Below are positions 1 through 8,557 of a stretch of 64,000 nt of DNA, one piece after another. The number at the start of each line of letters is the position of its first letter. Position 1 is the stretch's first letter. The notes under the pieces are model-generated. The model saw only the letters and a program-made list of their open reading frames with translations, did no database searches and was not told the DNA's origin. The stretch is from Sphingopyxis sp. 113P3 (GTDB lineage: Bacteria; Pseudomonadota; Alphaproteobacteria; Sphingomonadales; Sphingomonadaceae), in NCBI RefSeq assembly GCF_001278035.1, contig NZ_CP009452.1:2451501-2515500 (forward strand), in the 5' to 3' direction. Position numbers and translations under genes: made by a program.

Positions 1-128
1 GTGAAGCGGTGAACCCCGGCTTTCCCTATTGCGTCGAGCATTGCGGCCGCGCCTATCAGGCGCAGCTGCCGCGCGGCACGCGCCGTCCGCCCCCGCCGCC
101 GCCCTTTGGGGGGCCGCGCGTGCGGTGA
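1..128 (+). CDS. gcrA: GcrA cell-cycle regulator, C-terminal fragment
   Basis: The frame running from base 3 to the TGA at 126-128 is open from the window edge. It encodes the tail of a GcrA-family protein: a Pro-Gly-Phe-Pro-Tyr-Cys-x-x-His-Cys segment followed by Arg-Ala-Tyr-Gln and a basic, proline-rich end (RRPPPPPPFGGPRVR). The Cys/His segment followed by RAYQ is the usual GcrA C-terminus. GcrA is an alphaproteobacterial transcription factor that works with sigma70 and senses CcrM adenine methylation to control cell-cycle genes. Only about 41 residues are here, so the N-terminal DNA-binding half cannot be checked. Its stop overlaps the likely GTG start of the next gene. Confidence 0.75.
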   Translation, partial: EAVNPGFPYCVEHCGRAYQAQLPRGTRRPPPPPPFGGPRVR

Positions 129-529
129 GGCCGTTCGGGCAGGATTTCGAATTTGCGCGCATGCTCGGCTTTCAGATGGTCGAGCGCGGCGACGGCCGAT
201 GCCGGATGGCGATCGATGTCGAGGCAGCGCGCCATTTCAATCCGCAGGGCGTCGCGCATGGCGGCGTTGCCTATTCGCTCGCCGACACGGCGATGGGCGG
301 CGCGCTCACAAGTGAGCTTGACGACGATCTTTGGTGTGCGACCCTGGAGATCAAGTTCAACTATCATGTCGGGGTTCGCGAGGGCCGGCTGATCTGTGAT
401 GCGACCGTGCTCCACAGGGGCAAGCGTATCGCCAATATCGACGCGCGTCTGTTCCAGCATGACCGTCTGGTCGCAAGCGCGAACGGAAATTTCGCCATCT
501 TCTCAGCGCCCCTGGGTACCAAAAGATAG
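125..529 (+). CDS. PaaI-type hotdog thioesterase
   Basis: A 134-residue single-domain hotdog protein. The hallmark NPQGVAHGGVAYSLADTAMG gives the His-Gly-Gly turn and the central helix of the 4HBT/PaaI family. These enzymes hydrolyse acyl- or aryl-CoA thioesters in the cytoplasm; the substrate cannot be read from sequence. I chose the GTG at 125 because it makes a GTGA overlap with the gcrA stop and gives a family-length protein. An upstream TTG at 29 would add an Ala/Arg-rich stretch that is really gcrA read in another frame, and the ATG at 161 would cut into the fold. Translational coupling to gcrA is inferred. A strong hairpin follows at 605-632. Confidence 0.8.
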   Translation: MRPFGQDFEFARMLGFQMVERGDGRCRMAIDVEAARHFNPQGVAHGGVAYSLADTAMGGALTSELDDDLWCATLEIKFNYHVGVREGRLICDATVLHRGKRIANIDARLFQHDRLVASANGNFAIFSAPLGTKR

Positions 530-604
530 GCATCGCAGCGTCGATGCGAAGCGATGGGAGGACGTGTGCCTGCCATTCAGTCGGCCGCGCCCGCCCAACG
601 GAAA

Positions 605-632
605 GGGCGCCGGGCCTCAAGGCCCGGCGCCC
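605..632. terminator. Bidirectional hairpin terminator
   Basis: A perfect 12-bp GC-rich stem (605-616 with 621-632) with a TCAA loop lies between two convergent genes. On the minus strand it is followed by a short TTTC, so it more likely ends the outer-membrane protein gene. On the plus strand no T-tract follows. Confidence 0.6.
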
Positions 633-653
633 AATCCTTGAAATTGCTATCGA

Positions 654-1475
654 TCAGAAGCGGAAGTTGACCGATGCCCGCACGCTGTGGGTCCGGAAAT
701 GCGGATCGCTGCGCTTGATGTCGGTGCCTTCGCCGAACGGATTGGTATCGGGCGCTGTCCCCTGCCCGACCGCGACAGTATAATCGTCGTCCTTGAGATC
801 GGTGTAGAGATATTCAAGTCCGAGCGAGACATTCTTGGTCAGCATTGCTTCCGCACCGCCGCCCGCCGAATAACCCCAGGCGTTCGTCTTGCCGTTGTCG
901 GAAAAGCTGTTCGCGCTGTTGGTCGTGGCAAAGCGATTGTCCATCTTGGCAAAAGCACCGCCGCCGGTGGCATAAAAAAGCACGCCGCCGCCGGGGGTGT
1001 AGCCGGCGCGAAGGCGCGCGCCGGCCTGCCAATCGGCCTCGCGGCTGATCGTGTAGCTCGCAGGCGTTGTCGAGAAGCCCGATACGCTATCGCGCGCTTC
1101 GCTCCGCCCGCCCTCAAGGACGGCACCGACAACGAAGTTGCCCATGCGCTTGTCGTAGCCAAGGCGCGCCATATATTCGGCGCCATCCTTGTCGCTCGTG
1201 CAGTCGCGGTTCGCAGTGCCCGTGGCGCCGCCGCCGCAGAAGCCAGGCGAGAAGGCGTTCGTGCCGCCCGCGGTATTGACGGGATCGCCAAAGGTGCCGT
1301 CGAGATCCGTGTCGAACGTCAGTGTTTCATGACCGTCGTTCGGCTGCACAGTGTATCCGCCGACCACGCCGATGTAGGGGCCGTTGAAATCCTCCGCGGT
1401 GTCACGATCCTGAGCCATGGCAGGCGCCGCGAGCGAACCCGCGGCCGCGGCGACGAGGAGAGATGTGAATTTCAT
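654..1475 (-). CDS. Outer-membrane beta-barrel protein
   Basis: A 273-residue secreted protein. The signal peptide is clear: MKFTSLLVAAAAGSLAAPAMA, with cleavage expected after Ala-Met-Ala near residue 21. The mature part begins with a GPYIGVVGGYTV strand and continues with alternating aromatic/Gly beta strands such as ARLRAGYTPGGG and GLEYLYTDLKDDDY. It ends in SVRASVNFRF, with the terminal Phe used for BAM-dependent outer-membrane insertion. This is the pattern of the OmpA-like/OMP_b-brl 8-stranded barrels of alphaproteobacteria. The ATG at 1475 has a good GGAGG site 7 bases upstream; the frame is open further but that part is not signal-like. It lacks an OmpA peptidoglycan-binding domain. 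Precise role unknown; adhesion or structural porin-like roles are typical of the family. Confidence 0.85.
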   Translation of the reverse strand: MKFTSLLVAAAAGSLAAPAMAQDRDTAEDFNGPYIGVVGGYTVQPNDGHETLTFDTDLDGTFGDPVNTAGGTNAFSPGFCGGGATGTANRDCTSDKDGAEYMARLGYDKRMGNFVVGAVLEGGRSEARDSVSGFSTTPASYTISREADWQAGARLRAGYTPGGGVLFYATGGGAFAKMDNRFATTNSANSFSDNGKTNAWGYSAGGGAEAMLTKNVSLGLEYLYTDLKDDDYTVAVGQGTAPDTNPFGEGTDIKRSDPHFRTHSVRASVNFRF

Positions 1476-1646
1476 GTGTTTTCCTCCGATATTTGATGGC
1501 CTTGCAGGCTCCCCGGAAACCCGGCCCATTGCGCCGAAGTTCCTCGCCGTGCCGAAAACGGGATGAGCCGTTGTGCCGTAAAAGGGCCGCAAACCGGCTC
1601 AAAACCCGCCTTGCCAGCGGCCTTGCCGACCCCCTATAGCCTCGGC

Positions 1647-3626
1647 ATGAGTCACGATTTGTTCGATAGCCCCGCAGCGTCGTCCGACAGCTACAATGCC
1701 TCGCAGATCGAGGTGCTGGAGGGGCTGGAGCCCGTCCGTCGCCGCCCGGGGATGTATATTGGCGGTACCGACGAGCGGGCGCTCCATCACCTCGCCGCCG
1801 AAGTGATCGACAATAGCATGGACGAGGCTGTCGCCGGCCATGCGAGCCGGATCGAGATCGAACTCGATGTCGGCAATCGCCTCACAGTGGTGGATAACGG
1901 GCGCGGCATGCCGGTCGACCCTCACCCCAAATTTCCTGGAAAATCGGCGCTCGAAGTCATCATGACGATGCTCCATTCGGGCGGCAAGTTCGAGGGCAAG
2001 GCCTATGCAACCTCGGGCGGGCTTCACGGCGTCGGCGTCAGCGTCGTCAACGCGCTATCGACCGAGACCGAGATTGAGGTGGCGCGCGGCAAGCAGCTTT
2101 ATCGCCAGCGTTTCTCGCGCGGCATTCCGCTCGGCGCACTCGAGGAGCTCGGCCCGACGCCCAATCGTCGCGGAACGAGCGTGTCCTTTGTACCTGATCC
2201 GGAAATCTTCGGCGAGCATGGCCGCTTCAAACCACAACGCCTCTATCGCATGGCCCGGTCGAAGGCCTATCTGTTTGCAGGCGTAGAAATTCGGTGGAAA
2301 TGCGCACCCGAACTGATCGGCGACGACACGCCCACCGAGGCCGTGTTTCAGTTTCCTGGCGGGCTTGCCGATCATTTGAAGGAACAGATCGGCAGCCGGG
2401 AATGTGCGACCGCTGACCCTTTTACGGGGCGGCAGGACTTTCCCGACGGTCAAGGCCGTGCCGAATGGGCCATCGCCTGGCCCTTGTGGTCGGATGGAAG
2501 TTACAGCTGGTATTGCAATACGATTCCAACGCCCGCTGGAGGGACGCACGAGGCGGGCCTGCGCGCTGCGCTGACCAAGGGACTGCGTGCATTTGGTGAG
2601 CTGGTCGGGCAGAAGAAGGCGGCACAGATCACGGCTGACGATGTCTTCAACGGCGGCGAGATGATGCTGTCGGTCTTCATCCGCGATCCGCAGTTCCAGA
2701 GCCAGACAAAGGATCGGCTGTCGAGCCCCGAGGCTGCGCGGTTCACCGAGAACGCCGTTCGTGATCATTTCGACCACTTCCTTTCTGACAATATGGATCG
2801 CGGCCGGGCGTTGCTCGGCCTGATCCTCGAACGGATGGAAGAGCGGCTGAAGCGCAAGGCCGAACGGGAAGTGAAACGCAAGACTGCGACCAGCTCGCGC
2901 AAGCTTCGCCTTCCCGGCAAGCTCACCGACTGTGCGAACGATGGCCCTGAAGGCACCGAACTGTTTATCGTTGAGGGCGACAGCGCGGGCGGAAGCGCCA
3001 AACAGGCCCGCGACCGCAAGACACAGGCGATCCTGCCGATCCGCGGCAAGATATTGAACGTTGCGAGCGCGAGTGCCGATAAGATCCGCGCCAATCAGGA
3101 AATCGCCGACCTGGCGCTCGCGCTCGGTTGCGGGATGCGCAAGGATTGTGACCCCGACCGCCTGCGCTACGAGAAGATCGTGATCATGACCGACGCCGAT
3201 GTCGACGGCGCGCATATCGCAACGCTCTTGATGACCTTCTTCTTTCAGGAGATGCCCGAGATCGTGCGCGAGGGACATGTCTATCTCGCCCAGCCGCCCC
3301 TCTATCGGCTGACCGCGGGAGCGGTATCGGCCTATGCGCGCGACGACGAGCATCGCGCCGAGCTGGAAGCCACGCTTTTCAAGGGCAAGAAAGTCGAGGT
3401 CGGCCGCTTCAAGGGTCTCGGGGAAATGAACCCCAACCAGCTCAAGGAGACGACCATGGACCCCGCCACGCGCAGCCTGCTGCGCGTGACCTTGCCGCAG
3501 GAATATGAGGAGCGGCACCAGGTCAAGGATCTCGTGGACCGGCTGATGGGCAAGCACCCGGAACATCGTTTTCAGTTTATTCAGGCCAATGCGGCGACGC
3601 TCGATGAGGCCGCGATCGACGCCTGA
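1647..3626 (+). CDS. parE: DNA topoisomerase IV subunit B
   Basis: The 659-residue ATPase subunit of topoisomerase IV, which decatenates daughter chromosomes with ParC. The GHKL ATPase motifs are in order: EVIDNSMDE (about 52-60), DNGRGMP (83-89) and GGLHGVGVSVVNALS (124-138). The TOPRIM part has EGDSAGGSAKQ near 443 and DADVDGAHI near 515. The length, and the sequences EGDSAGGSAKQARDR and FKGLGEMNPNQLKETTMDP, fit ParE better than GyrB, which is usually about 800 residues. The start is the ATG at 1647, giving MSHDLFD; the frame is open further upstream but that stretch is not conserved-looking. parC is not in the window. Confidence 0.93.
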   Translation: MSHDLFDSPAASSDSYNASQIEVLEGLEPVRRRPGMYIGGTDERALHHLAAEVIDNSMDEAVAGHASRIEIELDVGNRLTVVDNGRGMPVDPHPKFPGKSALEVIMTMLHSGGKFEGKAYATSGGLHGVGVSVVNALSTETEIEVARGKQLYRQRFSRGIPLGALEELGPTPNRRGTSVSFVPDPEIFGEHGRFKPQRLYRMARSKAYLFAGVEIRWKCAPELIGDDTPTEAVFQFPGGLADHLKEQIGSRECATADPFTGRQDFPDGQGRAEWAIAWPLWSDGSYSWYCNTIPTPAGGTHEAGLRAALTKGLRAFGELVGQKKAAQITADDVFNGGEMMLSVFIRDPQFQSQTKDRLSSPEAARFTENAVRDHFDHFLSDNMDRGRALLGLILERMEERLKRKAEREVKRKTATSSRKLRLPGKLTDCANDGPEGTELFIVEGDSAGGSAKQARDRKTQAILPIRGKILNVASASADKIRANQEIADLALALGCGMRKDCDPDRLRYEKIVIMTDADVDGAHIATLLMTFFFQEMPEIVREGHVYLAQPPLYRLTAGAVSAYARDDEHRAELEATLFKGKKVEVGRFKGLGEMNPNQLKETTMDPATRSLLRVTLPQEYEERHQVKDLVDRLMGKHPEHRFQFIQANAATLDEAAIDA

Positions 3627-3680
3627 GAGAAAATTTCTCGCGCTGCGTCAGAAATTCCTGTCGTCATCGACTAACCGGTC

Positions 3681-4232
3681 ATGGGACATCAAATTCCGGA
3701 CCATGGCGTGAACGAAGCGGAACAGGATCGGATCTTCGCCGAGGCCATCGCCCGCTTTGACCCCGCCTTATCGCGCATGGCACGCGGTTATGAGGCCGAT
3801 CCTGACCTTCGGCGTGATCTGGAGCAGGATGTGCAGGTCGCGCTTTGGCAAAGCCTTTCGGGTTTCGACGGCCGCTGCGCGCTGAGCACCTGGGTGTGGC
3901 GCGTCGCGCACAATCGGGCAATATCGCATGTGCTGGCATGCCGGCGCCGCAGTGCGCCTGGCTGGTCGAGGCTCGACGCAGCCGAAATTGTCGACGGGGC
4001 GCCCACGCCCTTTGAGGCGGCCGAAAGCGAACAGGCGATGGCGCTGATCGTATCGATCATCCAGCAGCTGGACCCGCCCGACCGGCAGATATTGCTGTTA
4101 TATCTTGAAGCCGTGCCAGGTGCCGAGATTGCCGAGATCACGGGCGTCACCCCCGAGATTGTGACGACAAGGATCCACCGCTTCAAATCGATGCTGACGC
4201 GCCGTTTCGCGCGCGAGGGAGAGCCGACATGA
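3681..4232 (+). CDS. ECF-type RNA polymerase sigma factor
   Basis: A 183-residue sigma70-family protein of the extracytoplasmic-function group. The region-2 helix is visible (DLEQDVQVALWQSLSGFDGR, then LSTWVWRVAHNRAISH, about residues 47-82). The region-4 helix-turn-helix is near the end (LDPPDRQILLLYLEAV, then AEIAEITGVTPEIVTTRIHR). It starts a three-gene unit: its ATGA stop overlaps the membrane protein, which overlaps the serine hydrolase. An ECF factor is normally held by a cognate anti-sigma factor, and the next gene is the natural candidate although it lacks a recognisable anti-sigma domain. The GTG at 3708 is an alternative start; no strong ribosome site separates the two. Confidence 0.85.
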   Translation: MGHQIPDHGVNEAEQDRIFAEAIARFDPALSRMARGYEADPDLRRDLEQDVQVALWQSLSGFDGRCALSTWVWRVAHNRAISHVLACRRRSAPGWSRLDAAEIVDGAPTPFEAAESEQAMALIVSIIQQLDPPDRQILLLYLEAVPGAEIAEITGVTPEIVTTRIHRFKSMLTRRFAREGEPT

Positions 4233-4810
4233 ACGCGTTCGACGACGAGAGCCTGCGGGCCGAGTGGCAGAGTTGCAGCGGCGAATTCGCGTCTTTGCCG
4301 CTGGCCGAGATCAAGCGCCGCGCCGGTCAATTGGGCAAGAGCGTCGCGCGCCGGAACCGCCGGGAATATATGGCGGTTGCGATCGTGACGGCCTTGTTCG
4401 GCCTCTATGCTATCGCCCTGCCCGGAGTTTGGCTCAAGACCGGCAGTCTGCTGACGATTGCGGCCGCTCTCTTCGTTGGCCACCAGCTTGCGCGTCGGAG
4501 CTCGCGGCCCGATCCTGAGGCCGAAGCTGCCGATATGCGGACCTATTACCGTACTCGCCTCGTCGTCGAGGAGCATATGCTGCGACGGGTCGGGCGCTGG
4601 TATCTTGCGCCATTCGTCCCGGGCCTTTCGGTCTTTCTCGCAGGGGTTGCGCGCGAGGCCCATCTTTCCACGCTTCGCTTCGCAGTGCTGGCGGCAGTGC
4701 CGGCTGTGATTTTTGTGGGCATCTGGTTGCTCAACCAGCGGGCGGCGGCCAAGCTGCGCACCCAGATCGCGCGGATCGACAGGGTCCTCGCGTCCGAAGG
4801 AGATAGCTGA
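4229..4810 (+). CDS. Membrane protein coupled to ECF sigma factor
   Basis: 193 residues with a hydrophilic N-terminus of about 47 residues rich in charge (SLPLAEIKRRAGQLGKSVARRNRR), then a hydrophobic pair at about 48-90, a loop, and another hydrophobic pair at about 125-165. It ends in a short basic helix. It shares a 4-base ATGA overlap with the sigma factor and a 1-base TGATG overlap with the serine hydrolase, so the three are almost certainly co-translated. Position and topology, with a cytosolic segment ahead of membrane helices, suggest an anti-sigma role. I see no ZAS zinc motif (HxxxCxxC), so this is inference only. Confidence 0.7.
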   Translation: MNAFDDESLRAEWQSCSGEFASLPLAEIKRRAGQLGKSVARRNRREYMAVAIVTALFGLYAIALPGVWLKTGSLLTIAAALFVGHQLARRSSRPDPEAEAADMRTYYRTRLVVEEHMLRRVGRWYLAPFVPGLSVFLAGVAREAHLSTLRFAVLAAVPAVIFVGIWLLNQRAAAKLRTQIARIDRVLASEGDS

Positions 4811-6123
4811 TGCCACGCTTGCTGATCATGACGCTTCTCGCCGCTGCGGCGGTGCAGATTCCGAAGGACGCGCGGGCTGAGCCGGCGCCGCAGACCGCGA
4901 CAGCGACCAAGGCCGCCTTCGATCTGCGCGCAGGCGAACTCGTCGAATTACTGAACGGAAAGGTCGCTTATGCCGATTATTTCGCGCCGCAGTTCCAGCG
5001 GGCCGTTTCCGAAAGCCAGTTCCGGAGCATCGCTCATAACCTTCTCGCTCAATATGGCGCGGCGGTCGCGGTGGATGCTGTCGACACCGCCGATGGCCGC
5101 ACCGGCACGGTCAGGCTGCGCTTTGAAAAGGGGACAGGAACGATTGCGCTCAGCGTGCTTCCCGATGGCGATCGCCGCGTCGACGGCCTTTTTCTTCGGG
5201 GTTTCACCGTCGCGAACGACAGTTTTGACAGTGTCGCTGCCGAACTCTCTGCCTTGCCAGGGCGCACGGGTTTCCTCGTCGCCGAAGTGGATGGCACAAC
5301 GATTCGGCCGATCGCATCGGCGAACGCTGATGCCCGCTTTGCCATCGGTTCGACCTTCAAACTCTATATTCTCGACGAACTCGCATCGCAGGTCCGGGCG
5401 GGAAAACGCAAATGGTCGGATGTCGTTCCGCTCGCGCACTTGAGCTTCTCCTCCGCGGCGACGGCGAACTGGCCGAAGGACACGCCAGTGACGCTGCAGA
5501 CCCTCGCCAACTGGATGGTTTCAGTGAGCGACAACGGGGCCACCGACACGTTGATCCATCTTCTGGGGCGTGGTCCGATCGAGGCGCGGATGCGCGCTAC
5601 AGGGCATAGCGATCCCTCGCGCAACATTCCTTTGCTGACGACGGTCGAAGCCTTCGCGCTCAAGGGCAATAATTTTGCCGACCTGCGTGAAGAGTTTCTT
5701 GGTGGGAGTGACGAGGCGCAGCGCCGGTTGCTCGACACAAACGCGAACCGGCTCGTGCTCGCCAATGTCGATGGCGTCAGCTTCGGCGGCACGCCGCGCT
5801 TCATCGAAAGCCTCGAATGGTTCGCGACACCGACCGATCTTGCCAGGGTGCTTGCCGACATCAAGGCGCAGAATTCGCCGGAGGTGATGGCGGCGATGAC
5901 GATCAACAAAGGCGTCGCGCCCGCTGCCGCGGCAGAATGGGACTATCTCGGCTACAAGGGCGGCTCGGAGCTCGGCGTCTTGTCGATGAGCCTCCTGGGG
6001 CAGCGCAAGGCCGACGGTAAATGGTTTGTCGTCACCGCTAGCTGGAACAACCCCGATGCCGATGTGGCAGCGGAGACGCTGAGCGGGATGACGACGCGTC
6101 TGCTGGCGCTGGCCGCGAAATAA
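4810..6123 (+). CDS. Class A beta-lactamase-like serine hydrolase
   Basis: A 437-residue protein with an export signal (MPRLLIMTLLAAAAVQ, cleavage near the Ala-Arg-Ala at 21-23). An N-terminal extension of about 120 residues resembles DUF3887/NTF2-like domains (LLNGKVAYADYFAPQFQ). The C-terminal part has the class A signatures: SxxK as STFK (181-184), SDN (240-242) and a KGG triad (383-385) in place of KTG. Known class A enzymes use this serine to acylate beta-lactams; close relatives with the N-terminal extension are usually called 'serine hydrolase' and are not proven lactamases. It is periplasmic and the last gene of the sigma-factor unit. It converges on the lysR gene with only 2 bases between stops. 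Confidence 0.83.
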   Translation: MPRLLIMTLLAAAAVQIPKDARAEPAPQTATATKAAFDLRAGELVELLNGKVAYADYFAPQFQRAVSESQFRSIAHNLLAQYGAAVAVDAVDTADGRTGTVRLRFEKGTGTIALSVLPDGDRRVDGLFLRGFTVANDSFDSVAAELSALPGRTGFLVAEVDGTTIRPIASANADARFAIGSTFKLYILDELASQVRAGKRKWSDVVPLAHLSFSSAATANWPKDTPVTLQTLANWMVSVSDNGATDTLIHLLGRGPIEARMRATGHSDPSRNIPLLTTVEAFALKGNNFADLREEFLGGSDEAQRRLLDTNANRLVLANVDGVSFGGTPRFIESLEWFATPTDLARVLADIKAQNSPEVMAAMTINKGVAPAAAAEWDYLGYKGGSELGVLSMSLLGQRKADGKWFVVTASWNNPDADVAAETLSGMTTRLLALAAK

Positions 6124-6125
6124 GC

Positions 6126-6920
6126 TCAGGCAGAGGTCAGCGCGGCGACGAGCGCCTTGACCTTCGCCTGTCGCCACTGCGGCGTCGGGGCAACCAGCCA
6201 ATATCCATGCTTGACTGCAAATGGCTCGCGCACGACGCGCACCCGGCCCGCGGCGATATCCGCCTCAGCCAGCATCGCAGGAACATTGGCCTGCCCGAGC
6301 CCATTTGCGGCGGCGTCGATCGCCAGCCCGGCATCGCCGAGACGCAGGGCGGGTTCGTCATCCTCAACGGGGCATCCCGGCCATGCAATGCGCGTATTGC
6401 TATCGCTGCCGGGACCCGCGACGGTGACCATCAGCGCATCCGCGAGCGCGACGCCTTCATGCTCGCCCGCGCTGTCTGTCCAGAAGATTGCAAGATCAAG
6501 ATTGGCCTCGGTGAAGTCGATTCCTCCATCCGCCGAGACGAGCGTGAAGCGCACATCGGGCGCCTCCTGGCTGTATCGCGCGAGCCGCGGTGCCAGCCAT
6601 TTGGCAGTGAGGTCGCGCGGAGCAGCGATCGTCAGCGATTGGGACGACTGTCCCGCCTGCATCGCGCGCACCGATTCCTCGAACTGGAGGAAGCCCTGGC
6701 GTAGCGCCTCAAGCCCCGCATTGGCCTCGCCGGTCAGCTCCAGCCCCTTTGGCGTACGGCGGAATAGAACGACGCCGAGCATGTCCTCGAGCGCGCGAAT
6801 TTGCTGCCCCACCGCGGCGGGGGTGACGGCAAGCTCATCGGCGGCGCGCGTGAAGCTCAGGTGCCGGGCAGCAGCATCGAATACGCGCAGCGCATTGAGA
6901 GGGAGATGGGTGCGCTTCAT
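6126..6920 (-). CDS. LysR-family regulator, GcvA-like
   Basis: A 264-residue LysR-type regulator. The winged helix is at residues 5-65 (LNALRVFDAAARHLSFTRAA, then ELAVTPAAVGQQIRALED), and the effector-binding domain starts near 95 (LTIAAPRDLTAKWLAPRLAR). The phrase 'LPLNALRVFDAAARHLSFTRAA' and the 'FTLVSADGGIDF' region are characteristic of the GcvA subgroup, whose E. coli member controls the glycine-cleavage genes. Its ATG overlaps the apaG stop as ATGA, so it is the last gene of leuB-metZ-apaG-lysR. The target is unknown; the glycine-cleavage genes are not in this window. It is slightly short for the family (usually about 300). Confidence 0.85.
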   Translation of the reverse strand: MKRTHLPLNALRVFDAAARHLSFTRAADELAVTPAAVGQQIRALEDMLGVVLFRRTPKGLELTGEANAGLEALRQGFLQFEESVRAMQAGQSSQSLTIAAPRDLTAKWLAPRLARYSQEAPDVRFTLVSADGGIDFTEANLDLAIFWTDSAGEHEGVALADALMVTVAGPGSDSNTRIAWPGCPVEDDEPALRLGDAGLAIDAAANGLGQANVPAMLAEADIAAGRVRVVREPFAVKHGYWLVAPTPQWRQAKVKALVAALTSA

Positions 6921-7318
6921 GAGGCGGTCGCCGGCGCAACGAGGGGAAAATGCGGAATGGCAACGAGCATCTGCGATCCGTCGCCTCTCTCCATCATATA
7001 GCTTCCGACCATCGATCCTTCAGGAGTCGGCAGCGGGCAGCCCGAGACGTAATCGAAGGCGCCGCCTGGCGCGATCACCGGCTGCTCGCCCACGACGCCC
7101 TCGCCTTCCACTTCGCTGATCTTGCCGAGGCCGTCGCTGATTCGCCAGTGGCGGCTGATCAGTTGCACCGCTGTCTCCCCCTGATTTTCAATCCGGACGT
7201 GATAGGCCCAGAACCAGCGCCCGAGCGTCGGGTGCGATTGCTCGGGAAGATAGCTGACCGCCACCCGCACCGTGATAGAGCCGGTGGTCGCGGAAAAGGG
7301 GAAGAAGGAGTCGATCAT
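6917..7318 (-). CDS. apaG: ApaG domain protein (Co2+/Mg2+ efflux-associated)
   Basis: A 133-residue ApaG/DUF525 protein. Diagnostic stretches are RWFWAYHVRIENQGE, VQLISRHWRISDGLG, VEGEGVVGEQPVIAPG, FDYVSGCPLPTPEGSMVGSY and AIPHFPL at the end. ApaG has a fibronectin-III-like fold. It was linked to cobalt resistance and magnesium efflux in Salmonella, and its exact biochemistry is not settled. I use the ATG at 7318, preceded by GTGGGG; a GTG at 7327 would add three residues. It lies 17 bases after metZ and overlaps the lysR start, so it is part of the leuB operon. Confidence 0.9.
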   Translation of the reverse strand: MIDSFFPFSATTGSITVRVAVSYLPEQSHPTLGRWFWAYHVRIENQGETAVQLISRHWRISDGLGKISEVEGEGVVGEQPVIAPGGAFDYVSGCPLPTPEGSMVGSYMMERGDGSQMLVAIPHFPLVAPATAS

Positions 7319-7335
7319 CGTCCCCACAAAGTCGC

Positions 7336-8544
7336 CTATAGCCCGACCTTGGTCAATGCCTGGTCCAGATCTGCAATGACGTCGCGCGGATCTTCAAGAC
7401 CGATGTTGATACGAAGAAGCCCTTCGCTCACTCCCATATCCAGCCGAACCTCGGGGCTCACGCCGTAGTGCGTTGTCGTCCATGGATGGCAGCAGAGGCT
7501 GCGCGCGTCGCCAATATTGTTGCTGATGTCGACGAGCTCGAGGGTGTTGAGGAAGCGCATCGCCTGCGTCGCGCCACCCGGAAGTTCGAAAGCGAAAATC
7601 GGTCCGCAGGCCTCCATCTGACGCATCGCGAGATTGTGCTGTGGATGGCTGGCAAGCCCTGGATGAAGGATGCGGGCGACGCGTCCCTCGATCGCCTTTC
7701 CGACCGCAAGCGCATTTTCCGACTGCCGCCGCGCCCTGAGGTCGAGCGTTTCGAGGCCCTTCATGACCACCCAGGCATTGAACGGCGACAAATTGGGACC
7801 CGTATTGCGCTGGAAAGGAAGCAGCACATCGTTGATGAACGCCTCGGTTCCACACACCGCACCCGCGAGGACGCGCCCCTGCCCCTCCATCAGCTTGGTA
7901 GCCGAGTAGGCGACGACGTCGGCGCCGAAGTCGAGCGGGCGCTGAAGAACCGCGGTTGCAAAGGCATTGTCGACGACACTGGTGATCCCGCGCGCGCGAG
8001 CCAGGCTGCAGACGTGCGCCATGTCGACGATGTCGAGTGTCGGGTTCGCCGGCGTCTCGAAAAAGAAGACCTTGGTATTTGGGCGGATGGCCTTTTCCCA
8101 CGCATCATTGTCGCGCCCGTCGACGACGGTCGATTCGATCCCGAAGCGCGGGCAGAGCGTGTCGACGAGCCAGCGGCACGAGCCGAAGGCCGCCTTCGCT
8201 GCAACGATGTGATCCCCTGCCGAAAGCTGGCAGAGCAGCGCTGTCGTCATCGCCGCCATGCCGCTTGCCTGGACCCGGCACGCCTCGGCGCCTTCCATCA
8301 GCGCGATCCGTTCCTCGAGCATCGCAACGGTCGGGTTCTGCAGGCGGGAGTAGGTCATCCCCTGTTCCTCGCCCGCAAAGCGGGCCGCGACTTCCTCGGC
8401 GCTGTCATAGCTATAGCCTGAGGTCAGGAAGAGTGCCTCCGACGTCTCGCCATGCTCGCTGCGCCAGGTTCCGCCGCGCACCGCGCGCGTCGCGGGGTGC
8501 CATTTTTGCGTGGTGCTGCGATCGAAACCCGTTTTCTTTTTCAT
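7336..8544 (-). CDS. metZ: O-succinylhomoserine sulfhydrylase
   Basis: A 402-residue Cys/Met-metabolism PLP enzyme (fold type I). It converts O-succinylhomoserine plus sulfide to homocysteine, the direct sulfhydrylation route to methionine. The Schiff-base lysine is K217 in AYSATKLMEGQGR. Other family marks are the TYSRLQNPT loop (64-72), SGMAAMTTAL (94-103) and the C-terminal VSEGLLRINIGLED. The HPATRAVRGGTWRSEHGETSEALFLTSGYSY start is typical of MetZ rather than MetB or MetC. It follows leuB by 13 bases and precedes apaG by 17, as in other sphingomonads. Function fits the window's sulfide supply genes (cysDNCQ). Confidence 0.9.
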   Translation of the reverse strand: MKKKTGFDRSTTQKWHPATRAVRGGTWRSEHGETSEALFLTSGYSYDSAEEVAARFAGEEQGMTYSRLQNPTVAMLEERIALMEGAEACRVQASGMAAMTTALLCQLSAGDHIVAAKAAFGSCRWLVDTLCPRFGIESTVVDGRDNDAWEKAIRPNTKVFFFETPANPTLDIVDMAHVCSLARARGITSVVDNAFATAVLQRPLDFGADVVAYSATKLMEGQGRVLAGAVCGTEAFINDVLLPFQRNTGPNLSPFNAWVVMKGLETLDLRARRQSENALAVGKAIEGRVARILHPGLASHPQHNLAMRQMEACGPIFAFELPGGATQAMRFLNTLELVDISNNIGDARSLCCHPWTTTHYGVSPEVRLDMGVSEGLLRINIGLEDPRDVIADLDQALTKVGL

Positions 8545-8557
8545 CCTCGCCGTCCGC

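Noticed and set aside
687..1496. Plus-strand frame opposite the outer-membrane barrel
   Set aside because: The barrel has a signal peptide, beta pattern and terminal Phe. The opposite frame has none of these.
2055..3566. Long open frame on the minus strand through parE
   Set aside because: It runs antisense to a gene with every topoisomerase motif, in a high-GC codon pattern that favours shadow frames. No family resemblance and no ribosome site.
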